Under the pieces are notes generated by a model. The model was not told the DNA's origin, did not search any database, and saw only the letters and a program-made list of their open reading frames with translations. Shown in pieces: positions 1 through 6,135 of a stretch of DNA of 45,142 nucleotides; the stretch's first letter is position 1; each line of letters begins with the position of its first letter. The DNA is from Actinomycetota bacterium (lineage in GTDB: Bacteria > Actinomycetota > Thermoleophilia > Solirubrobacterales > 70-9). Location of the stretch: positions 1 through 45,142 of the forward strand of contig VGBV01000004.1 in the NCBI GenBank assembly GCA_016870325.1. Direction: 5' to 3'. The translations under genes and the position numbers were made by a program.

Positions 1-916
1 CGACCGCCTCGTCCACGGAGATCATCATCTCCAGCCGGCGCCGGCGCTCCGCCGCGATCTCGCCCTTGAGCACCTTCGGCAGCCGCTTGCGCGCCTGCTT
101 TCGCAGCCACTTGGGCTTGTCGGAGATGTCCTTCTCGTCGAAGGCCTGCAGCTTCGGGAGCGCCGCCCCGGAGAGGTCGAACAGGTGCCGCGGGGCCGGC
201 TCATACGGCGAGTGCGGGGCGTTGAACCAGAGGTTGACCATGAACGGGGTCTCGGCGCCGGTCGCCGAGTCGATGAAGTCGACCGCCTTGTCGCCGAGCA
301 CGTCGGACTGGTAGTCCTGCTCCTGGTCGCCGTAGAAGACGAGCTCGGCGTCGTCGCCGGGGAACTCCATCTCGATCAGCGAGTAGTTCTGGTAGAGGTC
401 GGGCTCGGAGATCTTCCCGTACCACTCGCTCCAGCCTTCGGGCACCGGCAGCGGGTTCGGGGGGCCGATCGCGTAGCCGTTCACGTACTTGCCGAGGTGC
501 ACGGTGTAGTAGCCGTCGTCCTGCATCGCCGTCGCGATCGTGTCGTCCTCGTGGGGCTGGAACCTGGTCCAGCCGCCGAGCGGCCCGCCGTTGCCGCGCA
601 CGCCGTGGTTGTGCATGTACTCGCCGGTCAGCATGCTCGCCCGAGAGGGGCAGCAGAGGGGATAGGGGACGTAGGCGCGCGAGAAGGTGACGCCCGCGCC
701 GCCGATCAGCGCCCTGGTGTTCGGCATCACCGCCAGCTCGCTCAAGGCCTGGTCGTCGGTGAGGATGAAGACGACGTTGTCGCCGGGTTCGCCCTCGGCG
801 CTGCGGGCCCCGATCGCGAGGGCCAGGACGCCCGCCAGCAGCAAGGCGGCAGCGGCGAGTGCCGCGCGCGGGCGCCCGGCGATCCTCGAGTGCGTGGCTA
901 GCGGTCGCATCTGCAT
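1..916 (-). CDS. Secreted sulfatase (arylsulfatase family), C-terminus cut off by window edge
   Basis: Type I sulfatase: hydrolyses sulfate esters using a formylglycine made from cysteine. Read on the minus strand, the protein begins with a basic N-terminus and a hydrophobic Ala/Leu stretch (about residues 15-35), a signal peptide or membrane anchor. It continues with the metal-site segment VVFILTDDQ and the formylglycine motif CCPSR (C-x-P-S-R) followed by ASMLTGEY, which defines the family. It runs open to base 1, about 305 residues of an expected 450-550. Two ATG codons (910 and 916) are in frame; neither has a clear Shine-Dalgarno. The later part (LWFNAPHSPYEPAPRH) looks like the glucosamine-6-sulfatase/arylsulfatase A branch; the substrate cannot be told. 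Confidence 0.9.
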   Translation of the reverse strand, partial: MQMRPLATHSRIAGRPRAALAAAALLLAGVLALAIGARSAEGEPGDNVVFILTDDQALSELAVMPNTRALIGGAGVTFSRAYVPYPLCCPSRASMLTGEYMHNHGVRGNGGPLGGWTRFQPHEDDTIATAMQDDGYYTVHLGKYVNGYAIGPPNPLPVPEGWSEWYGKISEPDLYQNYSLIEMEFPGDDAELVFYGDQEQDYQSDVLGDKAVDFIDSATGAETPFMVNLWFNAPHSPYEPAPRHLFDLSGAALPKLQAFDEKDISDKPKWLRKQARKRLPKVLKGEIAAERRRRLEMMISVDEAV

Positions 917-1054
917 CGGGTTCGGGGCCGGTTCCCGTGCCCCTGCGGCAAGAAACCGGCTCGCGGCTGCGAGTTTCGGAGCATAGGCCGCGGGCGCCGC
1001 CGGCGATCGTGGAGGCTGGGAGGCCCGGTCACCGAACCTATAATCGGATCACCT

Positions 1055-1126
1055 GCGGGCGAGGTGTCAACGGTTGCACGTGAGCCTTCCAAGCTCGAGG
1101 AACGGGTTCGATTCCCGTCGCCCGCT
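1055..1126 (+). tRNA. tRNA-Gly (anticodon TCC)
   Basis: A full cloverleaf can be folded. The 7-bp acceptor pairs GCGGGCG with CGCCCGC and the discriminator is T1126. The D-stem is GTG/CAC. The anticodon stem TGAGC/GCTCG carries loop CTTCCAA with anticodon TCC, and the T-arm is ACGGG-TTCGATT-CCCGT. CCA is not encoded. It reads GGA codons. It lies 60 bases before tRNA-Pro. Confidence 0.93.
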
Positions 1127-1186
1127 TGCCCCTAGGATGGGGCCACATAGGCGTCCCGAGTCACCCCGGGGGCGCCGAACGATCAT

Positions 1187-1260
1187 CGGGGCGTGGCGCA
1201 GTCTGGTAGCGCATTCGGCTGGGGGCCGAAAGGTCGCTGGTTCAAATCCAGTCGCCCCGA
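1187..1260 (+). tRNA. tRNA-Pro (anticodon GGG)
   Basis: The acceptor pairs CGGGGCG with CGCCCCG, discriminator A1260. The anticodon stem TTCGG/CCGAA encloses loop CTGGGGG (anticodon GGG, reading CCC). The T-arm is built on GCTGG/CCAGT with TTCAAAT in the loop. No CCA is encoded. Its internal segment 1206-1239 recurs perfectly at 3737-3770 and its last 13 bases recur at 2679-2691, so this tRNA is the likely target of past site-specific insertion. Confidence 0.95.
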
Positions 1261-1322
1261 CTACATTCAATACCCGCGTTAGGTCGCGACAACGTGGGCC
1301 TGCACGAATCTTCTCGGCCTTT

Positions 1323-1361
1323 CTGTTTCATGTTGCGAAATATGAAACAGGATGCTAGATT
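1323..1361 (+). promoter_or_regulatory. Promoter with palindromic operator for the HTH/nucleotidyltransferase pair
   Basis: A perfect 9-bp inverted repeat, CTGTTTCAT (1323-1331) and ATGAAACAG (1342-1350), surrounds a candidate -35 TTGCGA (1333-1338). With a 17-bp spacer this is followed by a -10-like TAGATT (1356-1361). The start codon at 1368 lies six bases past the -10, so the transcript is probably leaderless. A repressor on the palindrome would cover the -35. Autoregulation by the winged-helix protein just downstream is the simplest reading (inference). Confidence 0.6.
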
Positions 1362-1367
1362 GAGCCC

Positions 1368-1886
1368 ATGGTCAGGGGTCAGGACATCCTGGTTCTCTTG
1401 AAGCTTCTCCAAGAGCCGAAGGACTCGACCATGCGTTCCCTGGCGGCGTCGGTTGGGCTCGACCCGGCGGGAGTCCACCGGGCCCTGCAACGGCTTCAAG
1501 ACGCTCGTCTCGTCGACGGCGACGGCAGGCGAGTGAACCGCTCGAACGCCCAAGAGTTCCTTGTCCACGGCGTGAAGTACCTGTTTCCCGTGCGGCAGGG
1601 CGGGCCAAGCCGGGGCGTCCCTACCGCCTGGGCTGCACCGCCACTGAAGAACGAGCTCGCTTCGGTGGATGAACCACCACCGGTCTGGCCCGACCCGAAG
1701 GGCAAAGCCCGGGGAATCTCCCTAAAGCCTCTGCACCCATCGGTCCCGGAGCTGGCGCGACGCGATGGCGAGCTCGCCGAGCAGCTGGCCCTGATCGACG
1801 CGATTCGCCTTGGCGACGGGCGCATTCGCTCGCTCGCATCGAAGCGTCTCTCCGAGCGCGTCAAACAGGACGGGCAACGCCTTTGA
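1368..1886 (+). CDS. Winged-helix DNA-binding protein, putative antitoxin/repressor partner of the nucleotidyltransferase
   Basis: 172 residues. The first 65 or so form a winged helix: LAASVGLDPAGVHRALQRL is the recognition-helix region and LVDGDGRRV the wing. A middle segment (VKYLFPVRQGG, RGVPTAWAAPPL, PVWPDPKG) follows, then a helical C-terminus that may bind the partner. The organisation is that of MarR/AbiEi-like regulators encoded before AbiEii-type nucleotidyltransferases. The stop overlaps the next gene's TTG start by four bases (TTGA), which suggests translational coupling. A palindrome sits on its own promoter. Role as antitoxin is inferred from the pairing; the DNA-binding fold is seen directly. 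A plain transcription factor remains possible. Confidence 0.7.
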   Translation: MVRGQDILVLLKLLQEPKDSTMRSLAASVGLDPAGVHRALQRLQDARLVDGDGRRVNRSNAQEFLVHGVKYLFPVRQGGPSRGVPTAWAAPPLKNELASVDEPPPVWPDPKGKARGISLKPLHPSVPELARRDGELAEQLALIDAIRLGDGRIRSLASKRLSERVKQDGQRL

Positions 1887-2569
1887 GCATCGACCTGTTG
1901 GAGCTCGGGGCCTCGGCGCTGGGTGAGATCGCGGACGACGTGGTCTTCGTCGGCGGAGCGACGGTGACGCTCTGGATCACCGATCCGGCGGCTCCGCCTC
2001 CGCGACCGACCAAGGACGTGGATGTGATCGTCGAGGTGGCGACTCGCGCCGAGTACCACGCTTTCGAGGAGCGACTCCGCGGCGCCGGCTTTCGTGGCGA
2101 CGGTGAGGTGATCTGCCGATGGCACAAACGGGAGAGTGACCTCATCCTGGATGCGATGCCGACCGACGCCGACGTGCTTGGCTTCGAGAACAGGTGGCAG
2201 CGCGAGGCGTTTCCACACGCTGTCGAGGTGGAACTCCCGTCAGGTGCTCGAATCCGCGCAGTACCGCCGGTGTTCCTCCTCGCGACGAAGCTCGAGGCCT
2301 TCTTGGGTCGAGGCGAGGGCGACCTGCTGGGGAGTGCTGACTTCGCTGACGTCGTGGCGCTGGTCGACGGGAGGGAGGAGCTCCTCGCTGAGACACGGGC
2401 GGCTCCGATGGCGCTGAAGCCATATGTCGCCGCAACGCTGGAGCAGATGCTCACGAACGAGCGCGCCTTGGATGGCGTTCGGGCTCAGCTGCTCCCGGAC
2501 GCCGCAAGTCAAGCCCGCGCAGATCTTGTGGTTGATCGACTACGAAAGCTCGCCGCTGACACCGGATAG
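1883..2569 (+). CDS. AbiEii-like nucleotidyltransferase (putative type IV toxin)
   Basis: 228 residues with the minimal nucleotidyltransferase signature: VFVGGATVTL (Gly24-Gly25) followed by KDVDVIVE, giving the Asp45-x-Asp47 metal pair, with a candidate third carboxylate in ESDLILDAMP (Asp86 or Asp90). A helical half (PVFLLATKLEAFLGRG, then DFADVVALV) matches the AbiEii/DUF1814 arrangement. AbiEii toxins transfer nucleotides to acceptors such as tRNA; the acceptor here is unknown. TTG start, overlapping the regulator's stop. As the cargo gene closest to tRNA-Pro in an island flanked by tRNA fragments, a phage-defence or addiction role is plausible but inferred. Confidence 0.75.
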   Translation: MSIDLLELGASALGEIADDVVFVGGATVTLWITDPAAPPPRPTKDVDVIVEVATRAEYHAFEERLRGAGFRGDGEVICRWHKRESDLILDAMPTDADVLGFENRWQREAFPHAVEVELPSGARIRAVPPVFLLATKLEAFLGRGEGDLLGSADFADVVALVDGREELLAETRAAPMALKPYVAATLEQMLTNERALDGVRAQLLPDAASQARADLVVDRLRKLAADTG

Positions 2570-2678
2570 TCCAGCTACCACTGCCGGCGGCTGGGCTGTG
2601 GCGAATCGACTGGTTGATCGACTGGTAGCAGTGGGTTGCGACGCGCTTGCTCTAGGCACCGGTGTCGCGGCCGCTGAA

Positions 2679-2691
2679 CCAGTCGCCCCGA
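2679..2691 (+). repeat. 13-bp copy of the tRNA-Pro 3' end (candidate att remnant)
   Basis: CCAGTCGCCCCGA is identical to tRNA-Pro bases 1248-1260, the usual crossover zone for tyrosine integrases. It lies between the two toxin-antitoxin-like cassettes. At 13 bases in a high-GC genome, chance is not excluded by itself. The nearby CTGGTAGC octamer and the larger tRNA fragment at 3737 make a real remnant more likely. Confidence 0.45.
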
Positions 2692-2713
2692 TTTGGATGT
2701 AGCCAATCGCTCG

Positions 2714-2741
2714 GGGGCACGTTCGAGGACACAATTCGCAC
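2714..2741 (+). repeat. Degenerate repeat, copy 1 (related to 3635-3661)
   Basis: This stretch aligns with 3635-3661 along its whole length with one single-base gap and a few substitutions. Both begin GGGGCAC, continue TTC and AGG, and contain CACAAT and a final CAC. The following bases 2742-2771 (TCTCCGCGG and GCCTG with GTG) align in the same way with 3798-3826. Each copy lies after a toxin-antitoxin-like cassette. Confidence 0.45.
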
Positions 2742-2910
2742 TCTCCGCGGAAGCCGCTTCGGCCTGGGTGAGCGGCGCGGTCCGGACCGGACCCAGTCCG
2801 GCGCGGCTTGAGGGCAACACGAAACCGTCGTAGCCCTCCGCCGGCCCCGGCGCTCAGCACGACACTAAGTCGATCTAACGTTATGACGGCAAAGCGTCCA
2901 AAATCCGCTC

Positions 2911-3144
2911 ATGGCGACAAAGCGGAAGGTCACGGTCTACCTCGATCCCGAGGTCGCCCGTGCCGCCAAGGTGCGCGCCGCGCGGAGCGAGAAGCGCGAC
3001 TCTGAGGTAGTCGAGGACGCGCTGCGGGTCTACCTCGGGATCGCTGCGCTTGACCAGGCCCAAGAGCTCAGCACGCTCGCCGAGGACGAAGCGCTTGAAC
3101 TCGAATACAAGGAGCTGCACGCCGCTCGGCGCAAGCGCCCGTGA
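2911..3144 (+). CDS. Ribbon-helix-helix antitoxin-like protein
   Basis: 77 residues. The N-terminus KVTVYLDPEVARAAKVRAA is a typical ribbon-helix-helix DNA-binding strand plus helix, followed by RDSEVVEDALRVYLG, the second helix of the CopG/MetJ fold. The acidic C-terminal tail (EDEALELEYKELHAARR) is the expected toxin-wrapping segment. The gene overlaps the PIN toxin by four bases (GTGA), a classic antitoxin-first arrangement. Such antitoxins bind their own promoter; I found no strong operator upstream apart from AT-richer sequence around 2868-2885 (TAACGTTA). Confidence 0.8.
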   Translation: MATKRKVTVYLDPEVARAAKVRAARSEKRDSEVVEDALRVYLGIAALDQAQELSTLAEDEALELEYKELHAARRKRP

Positions 3145-3566
3145 TTCGCGCCGTGATCGACCCAGGGGTGCTGATCTCCGCCTTCATAGGTCGTCGCGAC
3201 TCGGGGCCGGACCGCATCATGCGCGCGTGGAGCGAGGGTGCGTTCGAGTTGCTTGCCTCCCCGCACCTGCTCTCGGAGCTGGCCGGTGTGCTCGCCCGGC
3301 CGAAGTTCACCGAGCAGGCGGCAGGGGGAAGGGCGGACGCCTACGTGGCCGCAATAGCCGGAGGCGCGGTTCTGCTCGACGACCCCGCCGAACCCGAGCC
3401 GGTTACCGCCGATCCCGACGACGACTACCTGTTCGCGCTGGCCCGCAGCGGCGGAGCGGCCCTCATCGACTCCGGCGATCGCCACCTGATCGAGATCCCA
3501 CGACCGGTACCGCCGGTTGTGACGCCGCGATCGTTCCTGACGCGGCTCGCCAAGAGGTCGAGCTGA
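3141..3566 (+). CDS. PIN-domain toxin (VapC-like ribonuclease)
   Basis: 141 residues; GTG start overlapping the antitoxin stop. The PIN acidic residues are visible: Asp7 in AVIDPGVLISA, Glu46 in PHLLSELAGVL, the cluster Asp91-Asp95 in ADPDDDYLFALA, and Asp110/Asp113 in ALIDSGDRHL. This is the COG1569 branch ('putative toxin component, PIN family'). PIN toxins are Mg2+-dependent endoribonucleases that often cut tRNA or rRNA. Proposed role: growth-arrest toxin stabilising the island, held in check by the preceding gene product. Confidence 0.85.
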   Translation: MIRAVIDPGVLISAFIGRRDSGPDRIMRAWSEGAFELLASPHLLSELAGVLARPKFTEQAAGGRADAYVAAIAGGAVLLDDPAEPEPVTADPDDDYLFALARSGGAALIDSGDRHLIEIPRPVPPVVTPRSFLTRLAKRSS

Positions 3567-3634
3567 ACACGCCTCGAGGTTCCGTTTGAGGTTTCACCTG
3601 AAGACTTAGCTGGTGACGTTGTCGGCCTGCGCCA

Positions 3635-3661
3635 GGGGCACATTCAAGGCACAATCCCCAC
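3635..3661 (+). repeat. Degenerate repeat, copy 2 (related to 2714-2741)
   Basis: Aligns along its length with 2714-2741 with one single-base gap. It follows the PIN cassette as copy 1 follows the nucleotidyltransferase cassette. This may be the end sequence of related integrating units or a mobile-element footprint. Confidence 0.45.
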
Positions 3662-3736
3662 GAACTCAGGGCACTCAGAGCATTCTGACCGTGCCTGGCG
3701 CGGCTCCAGCGAACTGCACGGCACCGCGTCGCACGA

Positions 3737-3770
3737 GTAGCGCATTCGGCTGGGGGCCGAAAGGTCGCTG
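3737..3770 (+). repeat. 34-bp perfect copy of an internal segment of tRNA-Pro (candidate attR)
   Basis: Identical base for base to tRNA-Pro 1206-1239, that is the 3' side of the D-arm, the whole anticodon arm and the start of the T-arm. The preceding bases (GCGTCGCACGA) loosely resemble the tRNA's 5' part with a small deletion; the following bases do not resemble its 3' part. A perfect 34-bp match near an intact tRNA gene marks either an integrase core site or a tRNA fragment carried by an element. It closes a 2.5-kb interval that contains both toxin-antitoxin-like pairs. Confidence 0.75.
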
Positions 3771-3778
3771 CGTCCCGT

Positions 3779-4135
3779 TCAGGGGCACAACCTGCGGTCT
3801 CCGCGGCGGCCGGTCCAGCCTGAGTGCGGGTTCAGGCCCACCTGCTCGAGGGCCTCACCGGTGGCGGCGATCGAAGCGAACACCAACGACGACTTGCCTT
3901 GCTCGCGCCCCGGTGGTTCCGCAATCACGCGGGAGGGAAGCGACGCCAGGATCCAGCTCGATTGATGAGTTAGGGGGGCTATAGGCCCCCTAAGTGACCA
4001 ATCGTCCGGCCGGCGCGATCGGCGGCCCGCGGATATCACCACAAAGCAGATGTCGGCGAGGCGGCCCGTGGCGAGGATCAGCGCCCAGCCGGCGGGCATG
4101 AACGCGGTGATCGTCCACTTCAGCTCGTCCAGCAC
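3779..4135 (-). other. Possible small or decayed coding sequence, unrecognised
   Basis: From a GTG at 4135 the minus strand stays open for 118 residues. The first 35 (LDELKWTITAFMPAGW, then a hydrophobic run through ICFVVISAG) look protein-like, with one possible membrane segment. A later part contains GREQGKSS, faintly like a P-loop. A strong hairpin (3970-3993) lies inside it and no ribosome site is visible. I do not recognise the product. It may be a fusion of two remnants. Confidence 0.25.
3970..3993. terminator. GC-rich hairpin, terminator-like
   Basis: TTAGGGGG pairs perfectly with CCCCCTAA around a short loop (8-bp stem). There is no T-tract on either side, so it would be an atypical intrinsic terminator or simply a palindromic scar. 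It lies beyond the island boundary repeat. Confidence 0.4.
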
Positions 4136-4142
4136 ACACCCG

Positions 4143-4163
4143 CCTCGGGCTTCGGGCCCGAGG
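4143..4163. terminator. 8-bp stem hairpin upstream of the flavoprotein gene
   Basis: CCTCGGGC and GCCCGAGG pair perfectly around the loop TTCGG. It sits about 50 bases before the flavoprotein start. It may insulate that gene from readthrough; there is no T-tract. Confidence 0.4.
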
Positions 4164-4210
4164 CACGCCCGCACGCCCGCCCGCCCGCCGTGTCCTGTAG
4201 GGCCGGGTCG

Positions 4211-5341
4211 ATGGCAACGAGCGTGCTTGTGCTCGGGGCGGGTTTCGGCGGGATGGAGCTCGCCACCGTGCTCTCGGATGAGCTCGATGAGGCCGAGGTG
4301 ACGCTGATCGACAAGGGGGACTCCTTCGTCTTCGGCTACTCGAAGCTCGACGTGATGTTCGGCCGTGAGCCGGCCGCGGCGGTGAAGCTGCCCTACGCCG
4401 AGTTCACCAAGCCGGGGGTGACGCCGCTGCGCGAAGAGGTGACGCAGATCGATCCCGAAGCCAAGCGCGTCGTCACCGACTCGGGCGAGCACGAGGGCGA
4501 CCACCTGGTAGTCGCGCTCGGCGCCGACTACGACTTCGACGCCACCCCCGGCCTCGCCGAGGTCGACAGCGAGTTCTACTCGGTCGCGGGCGCGGAGAAG
4601 ATGGCTGCGGCGATCCCGGAGTTCTCGCAGGGGCGCGCCGTGATCGGGGTCTGCGGCGCCCCGTTCAAGTGCCCGCCGGCGCCGAGCGAGGCGGCCCTGC
4701 TGCTGAACGACGATCTGATCTCGCGCGGGGTGCGCGACGACTGCGAGATCACCTTCCTGATGCCGCTGCCGAGCCCGGTGCCGCCCTCGCCCGAGACCTC
4801 GGAGGCGCTGCTCGCGGAGTTCGCCGATCGCGACATCCACTTCGTCCCCGGGGCACGAATCGCCTAGCGCGACCCCGGGCGCCGCACGATCGCGCTCACC
4901 GATGGCACCGAGTATCCCTTCGACCTCTTCCTGGGCGTGCCGAAGCACCGGGCGCCCCTCGTCGTGCTGGAGTCGGGGATGGCCGAGGACGGATACATCC
5001 CCGTGGACTCCCGCACCCTGAGGACGAGGTTTCCGGGCGTCTACGCCGTCGGCGACGTTGCCACGGTCGGGGTCCCGAAGGCCGGCGTCTTCGCCGAGAG
5101 CGCGGCGCGCGTCGTCGCCGCCGAGATCATCGCCGAGGTTCGCGGCGGGGACGACCCGGCGGGCTACGGCGGCACAGGCTCGTGCTACATCGAGTTCGGC
5201 GCCGGCCGCGTCGGCCGCGTCGACGTCGACTTCCCCTCGGGGCCGAAGCCCACCGGCGAGTACCACGCGCCCACCGCGGAGATGGCCGCCGAGAAGCAGG
5301 GCTTCGGCTCCGAGCGCCGCGCCCGCTGGTTCAACCGCTGA
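4211..5341 (+). pseudogene. Sulfide:quinone-oxidoreductase-like FAD protein, split by an in-frame TAG
   Basis: One reading frame of 376 codons interrupted at 4865-4867 by TAG (after GARIA); the frame continues RDPGRRTIALTDGTEY. Upstream half: FAD dinucleotide fold VLGAGFGGMELA and CGAPFKCPPAPSEAA, the cysteine-bearing segment typical of the SQR/flavocytochrome-c sulfide dehydrogenase group. Downstream half: GVYAVGDVATVGVPKAGVF, the C-terminal FAD-binding motif of this disulfide-oxidoreductase superfamily. No frameshift is needed, so a single substitution (for example from CAG or AAG) explains the break. ATG 4211 is chosen because a -10-like TAGGGC ends eight bases before it (leaderless). GTG 4190 is a weaker alternative. 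Either a recent pseudogene, a sequencing error or stop readthrough. Confidence 0.8.
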
Positions 5342-5551
5342 TCAGCTCGCCCGCGCGCCTCCGGGCCCTTCGCCGGGACGCAGCCACGGGCTGAGCTCGC
5401 GCTCGCGCGCCAGCGTCGCCGGGCGTCTGACGGCGTCCGGGCCGAAGCGGTGGCGGAGGTCGGCGGGGCGACCCCTGAGGGCCGGTTCGTCGCGCTGCTC
5501 GACCGCGGCGAAGAAGGCGTCGGCGTGCAGGATCGGCGCTTCCCGTGACAC
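5342..5551 (-). pseudogene. Remnant of a Y-family (DinB/ImuB-like) DNA polymerase gene
   Basis: The 69-residue frame opens with APILHADAFFAAVEQRDEP and ALRGRP, the conserved N-terminus of Y-family translesion polymerases, but lacks two residues of the usual D-x-D-AFF motif. It then jumps to LRHRFGPDAVRRPATLAR, which resembles the helix-hairpin-helix/little-finger region that normally comes some 200 residues later. The palm and fingers are therefore deleted. A full-length enzyme would be 350-420 residues. An intact SOS box overlaps the GTG start. It cannot be an active polymerase. Confidence 0.72.
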
Positions 5552-5564
5552 GAACGTATGTTCG
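5551..5564. promoter_or_regulatory. LexA-binding SOS box
   Basis: CGAACGTATGTTCG is a perfect palindrome that matches the Gram-positive/actinobacterial LexA consensus CGAAC-N4-GTTCG. It overlaps the first codon of the polymerase remnant on the minus strand, so the original transcript was probably leaderless or started very close to the gene, with LexA blocking the start site. It survives although the gene it served has decayed. Confidence 0.85.
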
Positions 5565-5614
5565 CATCACGGGATCGCGCGATCAAGTCGCGATCGTCTC
5601 GCCGGCCGCTCGCG

Positions 5615-6103
5615 TCAGCCGAGGAGCTTCTGGACCCGGAAGGTCTTGGCGCCCTTGGGGGTCTCGACCTCGACCGCCTCCCCCACGGCGACGTCGCGCA
5701 GGGCCTCGCCGATCGGGGATTCGGCCGAGAGCTTGCCCTCCGCCAGGTTCGCCTCGGTGGAGCCGACCAGGGTCCAGGTCTTGACCTCGCCGCTGGACTC
5801 GTCAAGCACCTCGGCGGTGCGACCGAAGGCGAAGGCGCCGCTTCCCTCCGAGACCCCGGCATCGACGACCTCGGCGTTCTTGAGGCGCAGCCGAAGCCGC
5901 TTGATCCGTGTCTCCAGGTGGGCCTGATCCTCCTTGGCGATGTGGTACTCGGCGTTCTCCTTGAGGTCGCCGAGCTCGCGCGCGGCCTTGATCCGCACCG
6001 CCATCTCGTTGCGGCCCGGGCCCTCGAGCTCCGCGATCTCGGCCTCGAGCTCGACCAACCCCTCGGGTGTGATCGACTCGCCGCTGTTTCGGTTCCCGCC
6101 CAT
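5615..6103 (-). CDS. greA: Transcription elongation factor GreA
   Basis: GreA binds RNA polymerase's secondary channel and stimulates cleavage of backtracked RNA. 162 residues, the normal size. The N-terminal coiled coil carries GLVELEAEIAELEG, ARELGDLKENAEYHIAKEDQ (the acidic tip D-L-K-E-N-A-E-Y) and LETRIKRLRLRL. The C-terminal FKBP-like domain shows WTLVGSTEAN, KLSAESPIGEALRD and GEAVEVETPKGAKTFRV. ATG 6103 is preferred to an in-frame TTG at 6112. A weak -35 CTGACG, 17-bp spacer and -10 TAACTT (ending seven bases before ATG) suggest a leaderless message. It stands alone, tail towards the polymerase remnant. Confidence 0.97.
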   Translation of the reverse strand: MGGNRNSGESITPEGLVELEAEIAELEGPGRNEMAVRIKAARELGDLKENAEYHIAKEDQAHLETRIKRLRLRLKNAEVVDAGVSEGSGAFAFGRTAEVLDESSGEVKTWTLVGSTEANLAEGKLSAESPIGEALRDVAVGEAVEVETPKGAKTFRVQKLLG

Positions 6104-6135
6104 GGCTCCCAAGTTAGACCCCTGGCCAGCGCCCG

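Larger units (their letters stand above)
2570..2910. other. Intergenic stretch with tRNA-end match and decayed repeat
   Basis: I see no convincing gene. It contains an exact 13-base copy of the 3' end of tRNA-Pro (2679-2691) preceded about 50 bases earlier by CTGGTAGC, another tRNA-Pro octamer. It also holds a degenerate repeat (2714-2771) related to sequences at 3635-3661 and 3782-3826. Just before the next operon, the context of 2883-2897 (ATGACGGCAAAGCGT) partly resembles the start of the antitoxin gene (ATGGCGACAAAGCG), perhaps a small duplication. Confidence 0.5.
3567..4210. other. Gene-poor island boundary with repeats and hairpins
   Basis: No gene is convincing on the plus strand. The region carries degenerate repeat copy 2 (3635-3661), the 34-bp tRNA-Pro fragment (3737-3770), a partial third repeat (3782-3826) and two hairpins (3970-3993, 4143-4163). 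On the minus strand 3779-4135 stays open (see separate entry). I read it as the far edge of the tRNA-Pro island, with decayed sequence beyond. Confidence 0.5.

Noticed and set aside
3779-5266. A 495-codon minus-strand frame opposite the flavoprotein gene
   Set aside because: Most of it is the antisense of the clear SQR-like coding sequence; only the part 3779-4135 outside that gene is kept as a doubtful entry.
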